A stretch of DNA of 64,000 nt from Clonostachys chloroleuca (taxonomy: Eukaryota > Ascomycota > Sordariomycetes > Hypocreales > Bionectriaceae): positions 29,822,001-29,886,000 of the forward strand of contig JBANAY010000003.1 in NCBI GenBank assembly GCA_037952775.1, written 5' to 3'. This document shows positions 1 through 12,916 of the stretch, in pieces. Numbering within the stretch: position 1 is the stretch's first letter; every line of letters begins with the position of its first letter. A program made the position numbers and the translations under genes. Below the pieces are notes generated by a model. It was not told the DNA's origin and ran no database searches. It saw only the letters and a list, made by a program, of their open reading frames with translations.

Positions 1-710
1 AAGAGAAACCGGAAAAATATACTAATTTCTCTTATAGGTCTACTAATTAAAAACTACTCTAAAACCCACTATAGTAGCTTCCCGAGCTACTTTTAATTTT
101 CTATAAAATTTATTACTATAGGAAATTTAAAAAATTAACTTATAACTACTAAACTATAAGATAGATATATATAACCTTTTAAGACCTACTTTTATCTGAA
201 AGAGCTAGTTAAGCTGATCAGTTAAATATAGATATTAGATATCTTATTTTTAAAGCTGAAGGTAATATCTAAGATCTAAGATCTAGTCTAGGGTAGATTG
301 GTTATAGGGTAGCTTGGGTATAGGTTAGGCTACTAGAAGTTACTCAGATTTTTCCTGAATTTTCTAGACCCTTATTTAGGCTAATATAGCCTAATAACCT
401 ATAAATAACGCTGCTGACGCTCCTAGCCCTAAAGAGGAACTGGAGCCCGCTAAGCCGTAGCGGTCATAGCGGCCTGTAGCCACTGACCTACAGTGGCTGC
501 AACCGCTATTGGCTAGTGATCGTAGTCGCTATCGGATAGCGGTCTTAATCGCTATTGGCTAGCTGTTACAGGGGATAGCGATCGCTAACAGTCAGTGGCT
601 ACGATCGCTAACAGTTAGTGGTTACGACCGCTAGAGGTTAGTGGTTGCAACCGCTAACTTATAGCGATACGGTCACTAACTCATAGTGGCTATAGTCTCT
701 CAATTCAACA
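1..710. repeat. Partial copy of a TG...CA-ended dispersed repeat (LTR-like)
   Basis: This block is nearly identical to 60703-61392, apart from scattered transitions and one 23-base length difference; the window begins inside it. It ends in TTCAACA, and the complete copy at the other end of the window starts with TGTTGAA, so the termini are short inverted repeats of the LTR type. The first 400 bases are AT-rich and RIP-like, while about 405-700 is GC-richer and packed with short near-palindromes built from AGCGGTTGCAACC-like and TAGCGATCGCTA units. It directly abuts Gypsy coding relics, but no matching copy is seen at their far end, so it may be a solo LTR of another family. Confidence 0.75.
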
Positions 711-3700
711 GTTATTCTATAAAATACTACTAAGGAATAATACTAGTAGATAAGGATAGAAATTAAAGCTAAATATAATAAACTCTATATATATTATTAA
801 GAGAAGATATAAAAATAATATCCAGATATATTAGAAGAACTAGTTATTTTTAGAAATAATACTATTAGTACTATATAGCTTAGTAATAGTATATATAAAA
901 TACTAATCTATATAGAAACTATATAGATATATAATTACTCCCTAGAGTTCTAGATAACCTACTATAATAACTAATATTAAATATATTAAATAGAGAAAAC
1001 TAAGAATAATTTCTTTCTATATTCTAATAGAAGAATATTTAATAAATATACTATAGAATAAATATAATAATTTATATATTAATAATATAGTATAAAATAA
1101 TATACTATCTTTAAAGAAGATCTAGAAGAATATTCTAAAGAATATACTTATAGTAAATTACTAGTAGAATTATATTCTAAATTAAAATATAAAGTTTATA
1201 AAATAGCTAAGATTAAACTATAGTATAAAAATAAGAATCTTAAAGATTAAATAACTACTAAATATAATAGCTAAATTAAGTAATACTATAACTAGAAATA
1301 TAGAAACTATTTAGAAGCTAAAAATAATATTAGAACTAGCTAAATATAGTAATAATAATATAAACCCTATTAAACTATATCTTTAATAGTACTAGCTATA
1401 AAAAGAGAAAATAAAATAATATTATAAATAAGATATACTATCTCTAATAGATAGTAAAAAAAGTAATAATATAGAGAAATAAGAAATTATCTTTATTAAT
1501 AAAAAAGAATAGAATAAAGCTTACTCTAATAAAGAGATATTAATAATAATTAATAAATTAAATAATTAGAAAAAGAAATATAAATAATTTATCTCTAGTT
1601 ATATAGATAAACTAAGAATACTTATAGATATTCTAAAATAAATATCTAAGAATAAAGAAAAATAAGAATAGTTTAAATAATAAATTAATTAGATAAAAAA
1701 TAATATAAACTATCTATAATAAGGCTATAGTATAATAAAATAATATTAAATTAGAAAACCCTAGAAGCTATTAAGAGAGAAAATTTAATTAATATTATTA
1801 TAGATATTAAGATTAAGGGATATTAGTTTATAGTATAGATAGACTATAGAGTATTATATAATTATATTTTACTAGTAGTAATTAACTAACTCTATTTACT
1901 ATAGAGAATAAAGAAAAAGTCCTATAATATTATAACTCTAAATAGAATATTATTTAAATATAATAATAGAATTATTAATTCTAAAACTAATTATTTTATA
2001 ATTAAGATCTAAGGAAAGGAATTTAATATTATATATAACTTAGTACTATTAAATTCCTATAATATTATATTAGAATTACTATAACTATAAAATATAAACT
2101 TATTAATAAATTAGTTTACTAATTATATAGAGTAGAAGGATATTCTTATAAATTTATATTAGAATTAATAGAAATTAAAATTTTATTAGATATTAGAAAA
2201 ATATAATAATTTCTTAATAACTAAAGATACTACTATAAAAAACTAATATAATAATTTAGAATAATAAGTAGATATAGTAGTTATAGTCTTAATAGTACTA
2301 TAATTTAGTATATTAAAAAATCTATTCTATTAAGAATTATAATAAATAAAATAAATCTTAGGCTAAATATAAAAATTAGAATAATCTCTAGAAATAGATT
2401 TTATTAATTAGATATATATAATAAACTAATAAAAATATAATTATAATATTAAGTTTAATCTATAATATAAATAAACTAGAAAGAAATAATAATAAAAAGA
2501 TAAAGAGAAATATTTTAAAAGGGGAAAATTAGATTATATTCTAAAGAAATACTAAAAATATAATAAACTATTTAAAAAAACTCTAGAAACTAGATTATTA
2601 TAATATAACTAATAGGATTATAAAATCTCTATTATTAAAGAAGAGGAACTAGCTTTTTATAAACTTTATAATCTTATAGAACCTTAGTTATAAATACTCT
2701 ATAAATATATTAATAATATATTAATAAAAGATTATATATAGTTATTAACTTTATCTATAGAATACTCTATAATATTTATACTTAAAAAAAATAATAAACT
2801 CTATTTAGTTATTAACTATTACTAGCTAAATAAGATTATATATAAAAATAGAATATCTTTATTACTAATTATAGAACTTAGAAATTAGTTATAGGGTAAA
2901 TAGTAGTTTACTATATTAGATCTAAAGAAAGCTTATAACTTAATATAAATTAAAAAAGAAAATAAATAGAAAATAGTATTTAAAATAAAGTTTAGCTTAT
3001 ATAAGTATCTTATTATATCCTTTAGACTAATAAATATATCTATAACCTTTTAATAAATAATTAATTAAGTACTCTAAGAATATCTTAATATCTTTATAGT
3101 TATATATCTTAATAATATCTTAATATTCTTAAATAATTTAAATATATATAAGGAATATATATATAAAATTCTAAAGAAATTAGAAAATATAAATCTTCTA
3201 ATTAAACCTAAGAAAAGTTAGTTTTATATTAAGGAAGTTAACTTTCTAGAATATACTATCTAATCTAATAAGATATAAATAGAAAAAAGTAAAATTACTA
3301 TAGTTTCTAAATAGGAAAAGCTAATAAATATTAAAGGAGTATAAGTATTCTTTAGATTTACTAATTACTATTAATAATTTATTAAAAATTATAGAAAGAT
3401 TACTATATTACTATATAATCTAACTAAGAAAGAAAAAGAGTTTTAATAGAACTTAAAATATTAAGATATATTTAATAATATTAAGAATTATATAACTAAT
3501 AAACCTATACTATAGATATTTAATCTAAATAAGGAAGTAGAACTTAAAACTAATACTTTAGACTTTATAATTAGTATATAAATTAGCTAAAGGGATAATA
3601 AAGAGAGATTATACCCTATAGTATTCTATTTAAAGAAACTATATAGTATAGAACTTAATTATTCTATCTATAATAAGGAATTTATAGTTATTATATATAT

Positions 3701-5590
3701 ATTTAAAGAATTTAAATACTACTATTTAGGAATATAATATAAGGTTAAGATATATATAGATTATAAAAATATTTAGTATTTTACTATAACTTAATAACTT
3801 AATAGAAGATAAATATATTTATACTAAATATTTATCTAAGTTTAATTATAAAATTATATATTAAAAAGAATTAGAAAATAGATAAACTAATACTTTTAGC
3901 TAGAAATTTAAATATAAATAAATAATTCTAAAAACTAATAGATAATTATTTTTAATAAATAATAAAGGATATTTAGTATAATAAACCTTAGGTACTATAT
4001 TAAGAGAAATAATATATACTAAAGTCTAGATAGATATTATATTAGATATAAAGATACTATAGTAAGATATAAGAATAGTACTTATTAAAGAAATTTATAA
4101 GTATCTACTCTTAGAATATTAAGGAGTTAAGAAAATATTTAATAGAATAAGATAATATTATAATTATTCTAGTCTATAAAAGAATATATAAACTATAGTT
4201 TTAGAATATAATACTTATATATAAATTAAATCTATAAAGTATAAACCCTATAGAGAATTTAAATTAGTATAAGTATTAGAATAACTATAGTAATTAATAT
4301 TCTTTAATTATATTATTAAATTACTACTATTAAAAGAGCTAATAATAGAAATATAGTATAATAATATTTTAATTATTATTAATAGATTTATAAAATATAG
4401 ATATTTTATTCTATATAAAAAAGTAAGCTCTATAGAAGATTTTATATATTAGTTTTTATAATATATAGTTAGTTACTATAGATTATCTAAAGAAATAATT
4501 TTAAATAGAGGAATAATATTTACTTTTAAATTTTAGTAATTATTTATAGTATAAATAGATACTAAATATAAGCTTTTAATAGCTTACTATTCCTAAAGTA
4601 ATAGATAAATAAAATATTTAAACTAAATATTAAAATAATATCTATAAGTATATATTAATTATAAATAAAATAATTAGATATAATATATATTTACTTAGTT
4701 TTTTATATCTTATTACTTAAAAAAGTATTAGAAAATACTCTAGATTAAGATTATCTAATTAAGATCTATAAAGAAAAATATAAGCTAGAAAAAATACTAA
4801 AAAAGAAAGTTAGAAATAAATAAATATTCTATTTTATTAAATAGAAGGAATATATTAATAATAATAATATCTAGAAACCTACTAAGTATCTAAAGAACTA
4901 CTAGAAGCTTATCTAATAGTTCTACTAGTAATATTAGGAAAGAAAGAGAAATTAGAAAAATTAGAAAGAATTAAAGTCTAATTAATAATCCCTATAGTAT
5001 TAAGGGACTATACTATACTAATAGCTTATTACTCCTCTAAGATTATCTCCTTCTGAGTATAAATACTATTTTATTTATTTAAATTATATACTCTATAATA
5101 AAATAAATACTAGAATTTCTTCCGAGCTATCTAATACTAGTAATAAAAATAAAAAACCTTTACTAAAGCCTTCTAAAGAGCTAGTTTAGATAAAGCTAAT
5201 TTATTTTCTAAATATTATTCTTTAGTAATTAAATATTTTACTATATATAAAATCAGTAGAAATTAGAAAAATAAGGAATAAAAATTATATATACTAAGAT
5301 ACTATCTTAATACTATTATAAGATTAATCTAGCTTTATATACTCCCTATAGTAAGAGGAAGCTTTAATTATATAATATACCTTCTTATATTTAAAATAAT
5401 TTAAATAAGATATAGTTTTATATCTATCTCTTTAATTAGAGATATAAGATACTTATATTATTATAATTTCTTAGATAAAGACTATAATATAGTTAGTAGT
5501 ATATAGAATAATTAAGGATAAGGAAATTATATATTAGTTATTAGCTATAAAAACTAATCTTAAGGATAAAACTAATAGGAAGGAAGTAAT
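711..5590 (+). mobile_element. RIP-decayed Ty3/Gypsy retrotransposon internal region
   Basis: The sequence is very AT-rich with stops in every frame, yet the + strand still reads as a Gypsy polyprotein. Around 2740-2880 is a degenerate reverse-transcriptase core (a KKNNKL...NYYQLNK-like stretch). Near 2910 there is a TILDLKKAY match, and at 3100-3220 the catalytic YLDD box has become YLNN, as expected when C-to-T changes on the opposite strand turn GAT into AAT. RNase H-like sequence follows at about 3450-3850, integrase-like sequence at about 3950-4700 (including a decayed PYRE.K..VLE segment near 4250), and a chromodomain-like end at about 4800-4930 (YFIK.KEY, then KYLKN). Gag presumably lies in 711-2100 but is not recognisable by motif. 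The element must be inactive. RIP as the cause is inferred from composition. Confidence 0.85.
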
Positions 5591-6575
5591 ATATTATAAA
5601 TAAAATATATATCTACTATATTATATAGTATATCCTACTTTTTCTACTAATAAGAGATAGATTACTCCGGATTATTAATAAATCTAAATAATCCTTAGCT
5701 AAACTTACTCTGGATTACTAGTAAGCTATTATAAGCCCTTAGTATATATATATATTTATTTTACTAGATAGAATACCCTTTTAGATAGTTATTAATAATA
5801 TTATCTATATATTTATTATTACTAGCTCTATAATATTTATATATTAATAGTAACTTATATTATATAGTCTAATAATAACCTGATTATACTACTCAGAATA
5901 ATACTCTGATTAGTTTAACCCCGACCTACCCTAGACTATATCCAGTATAAGTTATCTAACTGTTATACTATTTTAATAATTAATAAGAATAACTTTACTC
6001 TAAAGAAGTAAAATCTTAAGCAAAAAATATTATAAATATTTTAGTAAACTTATTAATATATAATTATATTTATTTCTATAATATAATACTTCTTTAGATA
6101 ATTATTAATACTATTATCTATATCTTTATTAGAACTAGCTCTATAATATCTATATATTAATAATAACTTCTATTATATAGCTTATAATAATCTAATTATA
6201 TTATTATTATAAATTTAACTAATATATAATATTATATATAGAACTCTATCTTTTTTCCCTAATTATAACTAGATTATTCAGATCTTATAATAATTCTTAT
6301 AATCCTCAGACTTAGATTATTACTAAAAGCTAATAATCCTCTAATATATATATATATTTACCTTTATAGTATAATATTCTTTTAGATAGTTATTAATATA
6401 ATTATCTATATCTCTATTAGAACTAGCTCTATAATACTTATATATTAATAGTAACTTATATTATATAGCTAAATAATAATCTAATTATACTACTTAGAAT
6501 AATACTCTGATTAGTTATATCCTGATCTACCCTAGACCTCTATTCAGTATAAGTTACCTAATTATTATATACTAA
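5590..6575. repeat. Tandem LTR-like blocks downstream of the Gypsy relic
   Basis: A block of about 380 bases occurs at about 5590-5970 and again at about 6205-6570, with a further 3' fragment at about 6050-6200. A third good copy lies at about 63478-63846. Shared landmarks are a TTATAAATTTAACTA-like start, a conserved GATAGTTATTAAT...AGCTCTATAATA middle, a CTCAGAATA.TACTCTGATTAG stretch and an end reading AAGTTATC.AAC.GTTA.A. Position after the integrase/chromodomain in both elements suggests these are the element's own LTRs, mutated by RIP. Block limits are approximate. Confidence 0.6.
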
Positions 6576-7176
6576 GAGTAAAAAAGTATTATTATTAATA
6601 TAAATAGAAGGTTAAATATAAAGATAATATAGATAAAAGAGAAGTAGATAATTTATATTTAGTTAGTAGATTTATATAGTTATTCATAAACTAGTCCAAT
6701 CATAACGGACTGGCCCCTGAGGGGCTCCAGCGTGGCTAGCGCTGCGGCTGTCAGCCCGGCTAAAGGCAAGGCAGTCTGCCTAGCCTCATAACTGGGGGAA
6801 CAACATGCGCTTCTGCGGCACAACCTTTTCACCCTCAAAAGATGGGGCCACCTCCACACGAGACGAGGCTCTGCTTATACTCGACTCTTCCCTTCTTCGC
6901 ATTGAAATCACCTTGATATGCGTGGAAAACCTAAAACCTATGGACTAATATGCTTATTAATTTACTCCCCACAATTCCGGAACTAAATTACAACGACTAG
7001 GTTGGTATAAACAAGCCCAAAAGAAGTTTTTGGAGCCTTCCTACGGAGGGCCAATATAACGACTGATACTATCTGCGCAGGGCAGCTAACAACTGTGTAT
7101 CATTGCATTGCATATTACAATCGATTTCGATCAAGAAGTTTCCCCGGCGATTACAAGCTCCGGGCTAACCCTAAAT
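6576..7176. other. Boundary between RIP-decayed DNA and gene space, no gene seen
   Basis: Base composition changes sharply near 6690. A short GC-rich stretch at 6700-6800 includes a small hairpin (GCCCCTGAGGGGC) and looks like an unmutated repeat remnant. Nothing coding is recognisable before the 3' end of the next gene at 7177. Confidence 0.5.
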
Positions 7177-8562
7177 CTAGGTGCCCGCAATAGCCTTGAC
7201 ACTTTGAACCTTTATCAACACCTCTATCTTCTGGTTGATCACATCTGTGATGGCCTGAATTTCGGCGGGTATTGCTGACCCGTAATTGTCCATGATCTCC
7301 CTCTCAATCTTCTGTGAAGGCTCGACCAAATGCGAGTCTATGAGACTGTCTTCAGCCGCGGTCAACAGCCCGGTTGCAAAACTCCTTCTTTGTGTACGCA
7401 ACAGTGCTAACCACAATTGCGGAGGCCTGAACGCGGCGGATATTGAGCAGCAACTTGGTCGACGTTTCTTTCAGCGGCGTGAACTGATTCTCGAGCATGA
7501 CCGTCTTCGACAGAGCCTCCTTGGCCTGCAACTGGACGCCTGGCAGTGAGTCCTGAAGTTGCTTCTGCATGCTCAGACGAACCTGAAGTAAGGCAAGGGA
7601 GTTTCGCAATTTCGTGAGTTGGTTATTAGCTTCATTCAGTCTGTTTTGTGCTTCATCTCTAGCACGGCGAGCGTCATCCAGCTGCCCATGAAGGTTAAAA
7701 GGATCCAAGGGTCCGTGATTGATAGCATTCCCGATGCCAAAGGTAATGATAGTGAACTGAAAGGAGATTAGAGGGCTAAGGGACGGAAAATTGAGGAATA
7801 GGAACGCGACACATACCCAATATCGCTGATCGTGGCGGCACTCTCCGAATTAGAGATCTTGCTTTGGAGGGTATTAATTGCGTCCGACTCCTTGGCGAGG
7901 CTGTTTTGGAATTCCCGGACGCTGTTTTCAGAATTGGTAATGCTATCTCGGATATTTGTCAGGTAGGTCTGGTTTTGCTTAGAGATGACATCGATACGAT
8001 CCTGCAAGGGAATGATGTTCGATTGTTCAATATCGGTGATCTTACAGACTATTAACTTGAGGGTTTCGCGCGTGAATTGAGCCTTTTATCGAACACTTAC
8101 TCGGGCATGCGCATCACCAATCTTCTTTAATCCATCTTCGGACACTGCCTGGACATCCTCAAAAGCCTTAACGGCCGAGTTAAGAAGTTGTGCTTTCTGA
8201 ACCTCATCCACATCGCGAGAGTCATATTTCCCTTTGATGAAAGTCGCAATGTCGTACAGCTTCTGATCGGCGACCACCAGCCCGTCGATGCTGGCGTGAG
8301 CGCCGCCGATGACATCCTTGTCAAGTTGGGTTGAAGCCCCCTGTATTGTAGATATGATTGACCCCAACTTAGAACGGATGTCATCTATCTCACGTTGAAA
8401 GTCCTCTGGAGTCGCATTGTCAGCTGTGGGAGCGCTGGCGAGGATGCCCCGAGCGATGCCCAGCTTTGAACTATCAATGACGTTACGGAAGGGAATGTGC
8501 GCTACCGCGTCACTAATAGCAACAAAGTCGATAGAGATGGCTTGAAAGTTGGACATTTTCAA
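7177..8562 (-). CDS. Coiled-coil alpha-helical protein, function unknown (divergent pair, left member)
   Basis: A multi-exon gene whose product is almost entirely helical. Exon 1 (8562-8101, about 154 residues) ends at a GTAAGT donor. Exon 2 runs from about 8043 to 7817 or 7811, and exon 3 from about 7754 downwards. The last coding frame ends at a stop at 7177. Exons 2-3 are rich in heptad-like Lys/Glu/Gln/Leu runs (QNRLNEANNQLTKLRNSL and similar), typical of long coiled coils. No signal peptide, transmembrane segment or catalytic motif stands out. It is transcribed away from a larger helical-protein gene at 9555 with about 1 kb between the starts. I do not recognise the family; a two-component helical assembly such as an alpha-pore-forming pair is only an analogy. 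The exon 2/3 and 3/4 joins do not resolve cleanly, so the 3' half may be mis-modelled or frameshifted. Confidence 0.6.
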
Positions 8563-9554
8563 CTTTGGAACAAGTGCATAAATGGAATGGAAGAGTGAGA
8601 CAGGAAAATCTGAATAGCTGACTTATAAGGTGCCAATGAAGAGCCTGGATATCCTGCCAGTTTCCCATTCTTACGTCAAGAGAAGTTCATAGCCAGCTGA
8701 GCCTGGCCGACCTCAAGGAATGATGAATAATTCATAGGCCTATAGGGGTTAAAAGCCACCAACCTTGTCTTGTCAATTGACGTGCAACTATTTTCATGAT
8801 ATTGGCGCGGACCGCCCTGTCAAGTATGTGGCTTGCATCTTATCTGGGCCATATGATCAATAGCGCTCGATTACGACTATTTCGCATCCTAATCGGGGAT
8901 GTCGCATTGGCCGAGAGCGCGCAGGGATGACAAGGTTTATACCTTCAAGGCGACTGACCACGATGTATGATGCGGTATTGGTTGACCAGGGGCTAGCTGA
9001 GTAAGAGTTTAGGAGATACTGTACTAGTATCTCGTTGAACCAGAGAAACCGACGGTGGCTAGTAAAGAGAGGCCGGAAGAAGTATGAAGCTATTCGGGTG
9101 TGAATTACCAGCTGGAATGGGTATAAAAGTAGGTGAAGATTAAAAGGCAGCTGAAAGCCGTATGACAACTATTTGATGTAACCTGGACGTTGATATCGGA
9201 GCCCACCCTTCTCCGGAAGACCGCCCAGAACATTCTTGTCGGGGGTGGCGCATTCCTATTGATGGAGTTAGATAGAGTAATACTTCCTTACCCTCTATGA
9301 TATAATGACTTTAATTTTAATAATTTAGCAGCTTTAGCGCCAACCAACTGAGAGAAACCTACGCATTGGGAGCATAAGAAGAAGGCATCCAAGGGAAAGG
9401 GCCGACTTTACGGATTTGAAATAACCTCTTTGACCTGTCCATATCTTAGCTAAAACCATCTAGTCCCTTCTACTCATAAATAACACGAGCACATCAACCA
9501 TCAAGTCAAAATTTACTCTCTTCTTGAAATATCCATCCCGAGTCAACCATAACC
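8563..9554. promoter_or_regulatory. Shared divergent promoter region of the coiled-coil pair
   Basis: These roughly 990 bases separate the starts of two genes transcribed in opposite directions, so both promoters must lie here. I see no gene and no convincing operator. A CGGACCG occurs near 8808 but stands alone. A pyrimidine-rich leader precedes the right-hand start. Confidence 0.45.
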
Positions 9555-12381
9555 ATGCCTTCCGACGATAGTCAACTTCAGGTTGTCCTCAAGGCTAAGG
9601 CCAAACGAGAGAATGATCCCAATATCACTACCCAGGTCATCCTGGAGATGAAGAGCTCCCTCATTTTTCAAATTAGCTGGCAAGATTTGCTTCAGGCCGG
9701 TCCCACGAGTCTCAGTTCAATGGGCGCTTGCTTCGCAGCCAGTGCTAGCCGCAATGCTGCGCTTATTTTGGAACCTCCCCCAAAGGGGTTCACCTATCTC
9801 AAGTGAGTGGCTTTATTCCTTCCCTTGAGTTAGATTGTCCGGCTAATATCAATGCTGCTAGGTACCCTTCTGTTAAAGCCAATCTAATCGAGTGCGGTAA
9901 CCTGGGCCGCTTTGCATTTGTTGAGGCAGAGGCAGGTATGGGTCTCATCCAGCAAACAGGTGCGGTTATGAATGGCAAGGTGAGCGATACCTGACCTTGG
10001 ACGATATGGCGTGGTTCTCAAACTCAACGTTTAATATAGATGAATGACGTCTTGAAAATGATCAATGATCCCCCTACAGCAAAGAAGCTTCTAAAACCAC
10101 AATTGAACACAATCAAGGCTGGCGCGAACAGCTGCCTGGACGCCGCTCAGAAAATTGACAAGAAGTTTGAGGACTGGCTGCTCTTTGCTTGCGAGTTACA
10201 TGCTGCCTGTGTAGCCCAGGATCAAACGAACCAAGAAGCTCTCCTCAGCAACGAAGCCTGTATCGCAGCTGAACAAACTAGGCTGGATTTGGCTAAGTCT
10301 TCTGTCGAGGACGCCAAAAAGACTACCGAACTTTTGGGAAAGCAGGTATCTATGGCTGGAGACGCCTTCAAGACTGCCTCCGATAAGTTCCCCACTGGGT
10401 GAGAAGGGCAGCCCCCGCTTACATCACCGTGCAATTTTACTAATGCTCTACTCATAGCTGGGACATCATGGGGCAGCAGATCGTTGGCGATCTCGCTCAC
10501 TGCGTGACTACCGCTTTGAATGCTGCAATTCCTGCTCTCGTTGATACCTTGAACCCAATGAAAAAGCTCAAGGCTGCTGGCGACGTTGTGGGCTCATTCG
10601 TTCACCCTGATAAAAGCTCCAGCGGCGGAAACAATAACGCTGATCCTGACGGTCCGCCTCCTGCCCCAAGGCCAAGGCCTTCGCCCGTCCCCCAGAACTC
10701 GAATGATCCTGCCTATTCTGAGGTTATCAAGCTAACTACATATCTGTCGGCATTGAAGGCTATTGTCAAAAACAAAGACAATGACGTCGACTGGGACAGG
10801 GCAAAAGGAGACGGCAGCCAGGAGGGTGCCAAATCGAGCATTAATTTCCTCCAAGATATGTTCAGTGACCACGTAACACAATTTGCCGCCGTGGCAACGA
10901 CCACAGAGCCTAGTCAAGAATTAGCCACAGTGCTTGATACCTGCACCAGGGTAAAATGATCTCCTACTTGGTATATTCTTCAACCGCCAACTAACATATG
11001 CCAAGATCTCATCTGAGATTGAGTCAGAGCTCCAAAAGAGCAAGTCCATGTCCCACCCGCTTCCTGAAAAGAGCTCCGCGACAGTCACGAAGTGGCAATC
11101 CGAGTTTGACACGCAGAACACCAAGGCCGAGAAGATTGCCAGTACTGGAAGGAGTTTGGCTGGCTCATCTGCAGGAGTATGTCCTTCTCACAGGAAGCAT
11201 CCGCACGATTGTAGACATTGCTAAACATGGTTGTCCTAGGTTCCTGTTGTAGCTAACTCCGAGGTGGAAGTTGCTCAGGTTAACGCGCGCACTACACAGG
11301 CACAAGCCGTGCTTGACTCGGCTAAAAACCGTCTTGAAACAACCCAACAGATGCTGGCTACCTCTCAAACGAATTATGTCAAATCTACCGAATTGCTCCT
11401 CCAGCAGCAGAACAAGGTCGCTGATTTGCAGGGTAACCTCCTCAAACTCACTGCCTCCAATCTTGGAATGGTAATTGATCACATACCTAACATCCAATCC
11501 CTTTTAGAGTGTGTTAGCTGACTTACCTTGCGTCGTAGAAAGAGATCAGGGCGATCCTCATCTCCTGCATTCAGCTCATCATCAACCTCAAGCAGAACAT
11601 CACGGACCTGCTCCGATTCTTCAACTCACTCAGCGTCATTATTGAAGTGGCTGTGAAGACTCATGTCGAGCCATTCCTGGAAACTGTCACCTCAATTGTG
11701 ACCAATGGTCAAAGCGACAAGGAGCTCATCAAGATTGCGGACTACTCCTTAGTCGACCTTGAAAGAACAGTACGTCCTCGCGCATAGTGATGAAATGATT
11801 ATTACTTACAAAAGAATCTGCAGACCGTATTCAGCGCCGTGGTCACAATCCGTTCATACTTTGGTGTGTTCAGCGACATCGCCAATATGTGGATCAAACT
11901 ATCAAACGACAACATCATGCCTGGCCTCAGGATTTGCGATCAGTGCGCTTCATCCCTCAGCGATGATCCAAATGCTGCGCAGACGCTCAAGAAGCTAGTC
12001 GATGGCCTCAATGTTTGGGCTGCTAAAGCTTCTCAAAACGTGGCTACTCTCGCTGGCGATGTTTGTTACCCCCTTACACCCAATCTCTAAGCAAAATTAC
12101 TGATTTTTCATGACAAATCTTAGAAGCAAAAGGAGATCCTTGATGGTATGCAGGATCGCATCGACAATGTCCAGGAGACCACTGCTCAGCTTGAACCTCC
12201 CCCCTGAGATGCAGAAAGCTATCACGGCTGGTACAGACGCAAACCAGCAGGCTGGCATCAAGTATATCGAGGAAAAGAAGAAGCAGAGCGGCCTCAGCCG
12301 CTTTGGTGAGTGATTTTATTTCGCTTCATAATAATCCTGCTAATACCTCGCCGCATAGCCAACATTAGCGTGGACGTGTAA
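9555..12381 (+). CDS. Large coiled-coil helical protein, function unknown (divergent pair, right member)
   Basis: About nine exons can be joined in frame to give roughly 780 residues. Exons start near 9555, 9862, 10040, 10458, 11007, 11240, 11540, 11832 and 12123, and a short last exon ends in TAA at 12379-12381. Introns are 45-75 bases with standard borders, apart from a GTTTGT donor near 12061. The N-terminal third is mixed helical. Residues near 290-310 form a Pro/Arg-rich linker (PPPAPRPRPSPVP), and the C-terminal half holds a long coiled coil (TTQAQAVLDSAKNRLETTQQ) followed by more helices. There is no signal peptide or known catalytic motif. With its divergent neighbour it may form a two-part complex; that is inference from layout and shared helical character. 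Family not recognised. Confidence 0.7.
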
Positions 12382-12916
12382 GTTCAGCAGAGTTTAGATA
12401 ACACAGCAAGAGTTGACTTGGGGTAATATGGTTTTGGTTGAAAGAATAATAATAGGGAATCACCCGAGTTTGTTCTAAGATGCCTCTAAGGAACTACTAG
12501 TAATGGTCAGGCAATAGCGGATGCATAGTTGAAGATAATATATGGAAATAAAAAAGGCTGTATTGAATGGAATTGATGTTGTTGTGAGTGATAGTAAACC
12601 GAAATTTCGACAGCAAACGGTTCGTTTTATATATGAAATCTTTCCTAACATTCACGACTTGCAGCTCTACCCCAAAACAGTCAAAAACGCCTTGGTGCCC
12701 ACTTCTGCATGCAACATCACGGCTGCCTAGCTTTTTGGGGACGTCAATGTCGCTCTAACCCACCACCTTGTTTGAAAGCAGTTACAGCCGCAGGACTTTT
12801 TTAAGCCTGGCTTCACGAGCACCCTAGATCCTGATGGCCCTGTTATCCTCAGGATCACGATTCGATCAGCGCAAAGATATCGCATAACTGGCCGCGAAGT
12901 CTTTCATCGGTCGCGA
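12382..12916. other. Intergenic, no gene recognised
   Basis: This holds the 3' flank of the coiled-coil gene. The only open frame (12542-12730, 62 codons) has no recognisable features and no homologue I know, so I do not call it. Confidence 0.5.

Noticed and set aside
429..700. Palindromic GC-rich array considered as CRISPR or tRNA-like array
   Set aside because: Units are irregular in length with no spacers, and it is a eukaryotic LTR-like repeat; no tRNA cloverleaf could be formed.
8808..8814. CGGACCG upstream of the left coiled-coil gene
   Set aside because: Isolated, without the longer CCGGACCGTGCCCA context seen at 48-52 kb; likely chance.
7177..12381. Firm assignment of the coiled-coil pair as a pore-forming toxin
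   Set aside because: No diagnostic motif or signal peptide is visible; helical composition and pairing alone do not prove it.
12542..12730. 62-codon frame after the large coiled-coil gene
   Set aside because: No recognisable features and lies in AT-rich 3' flank.
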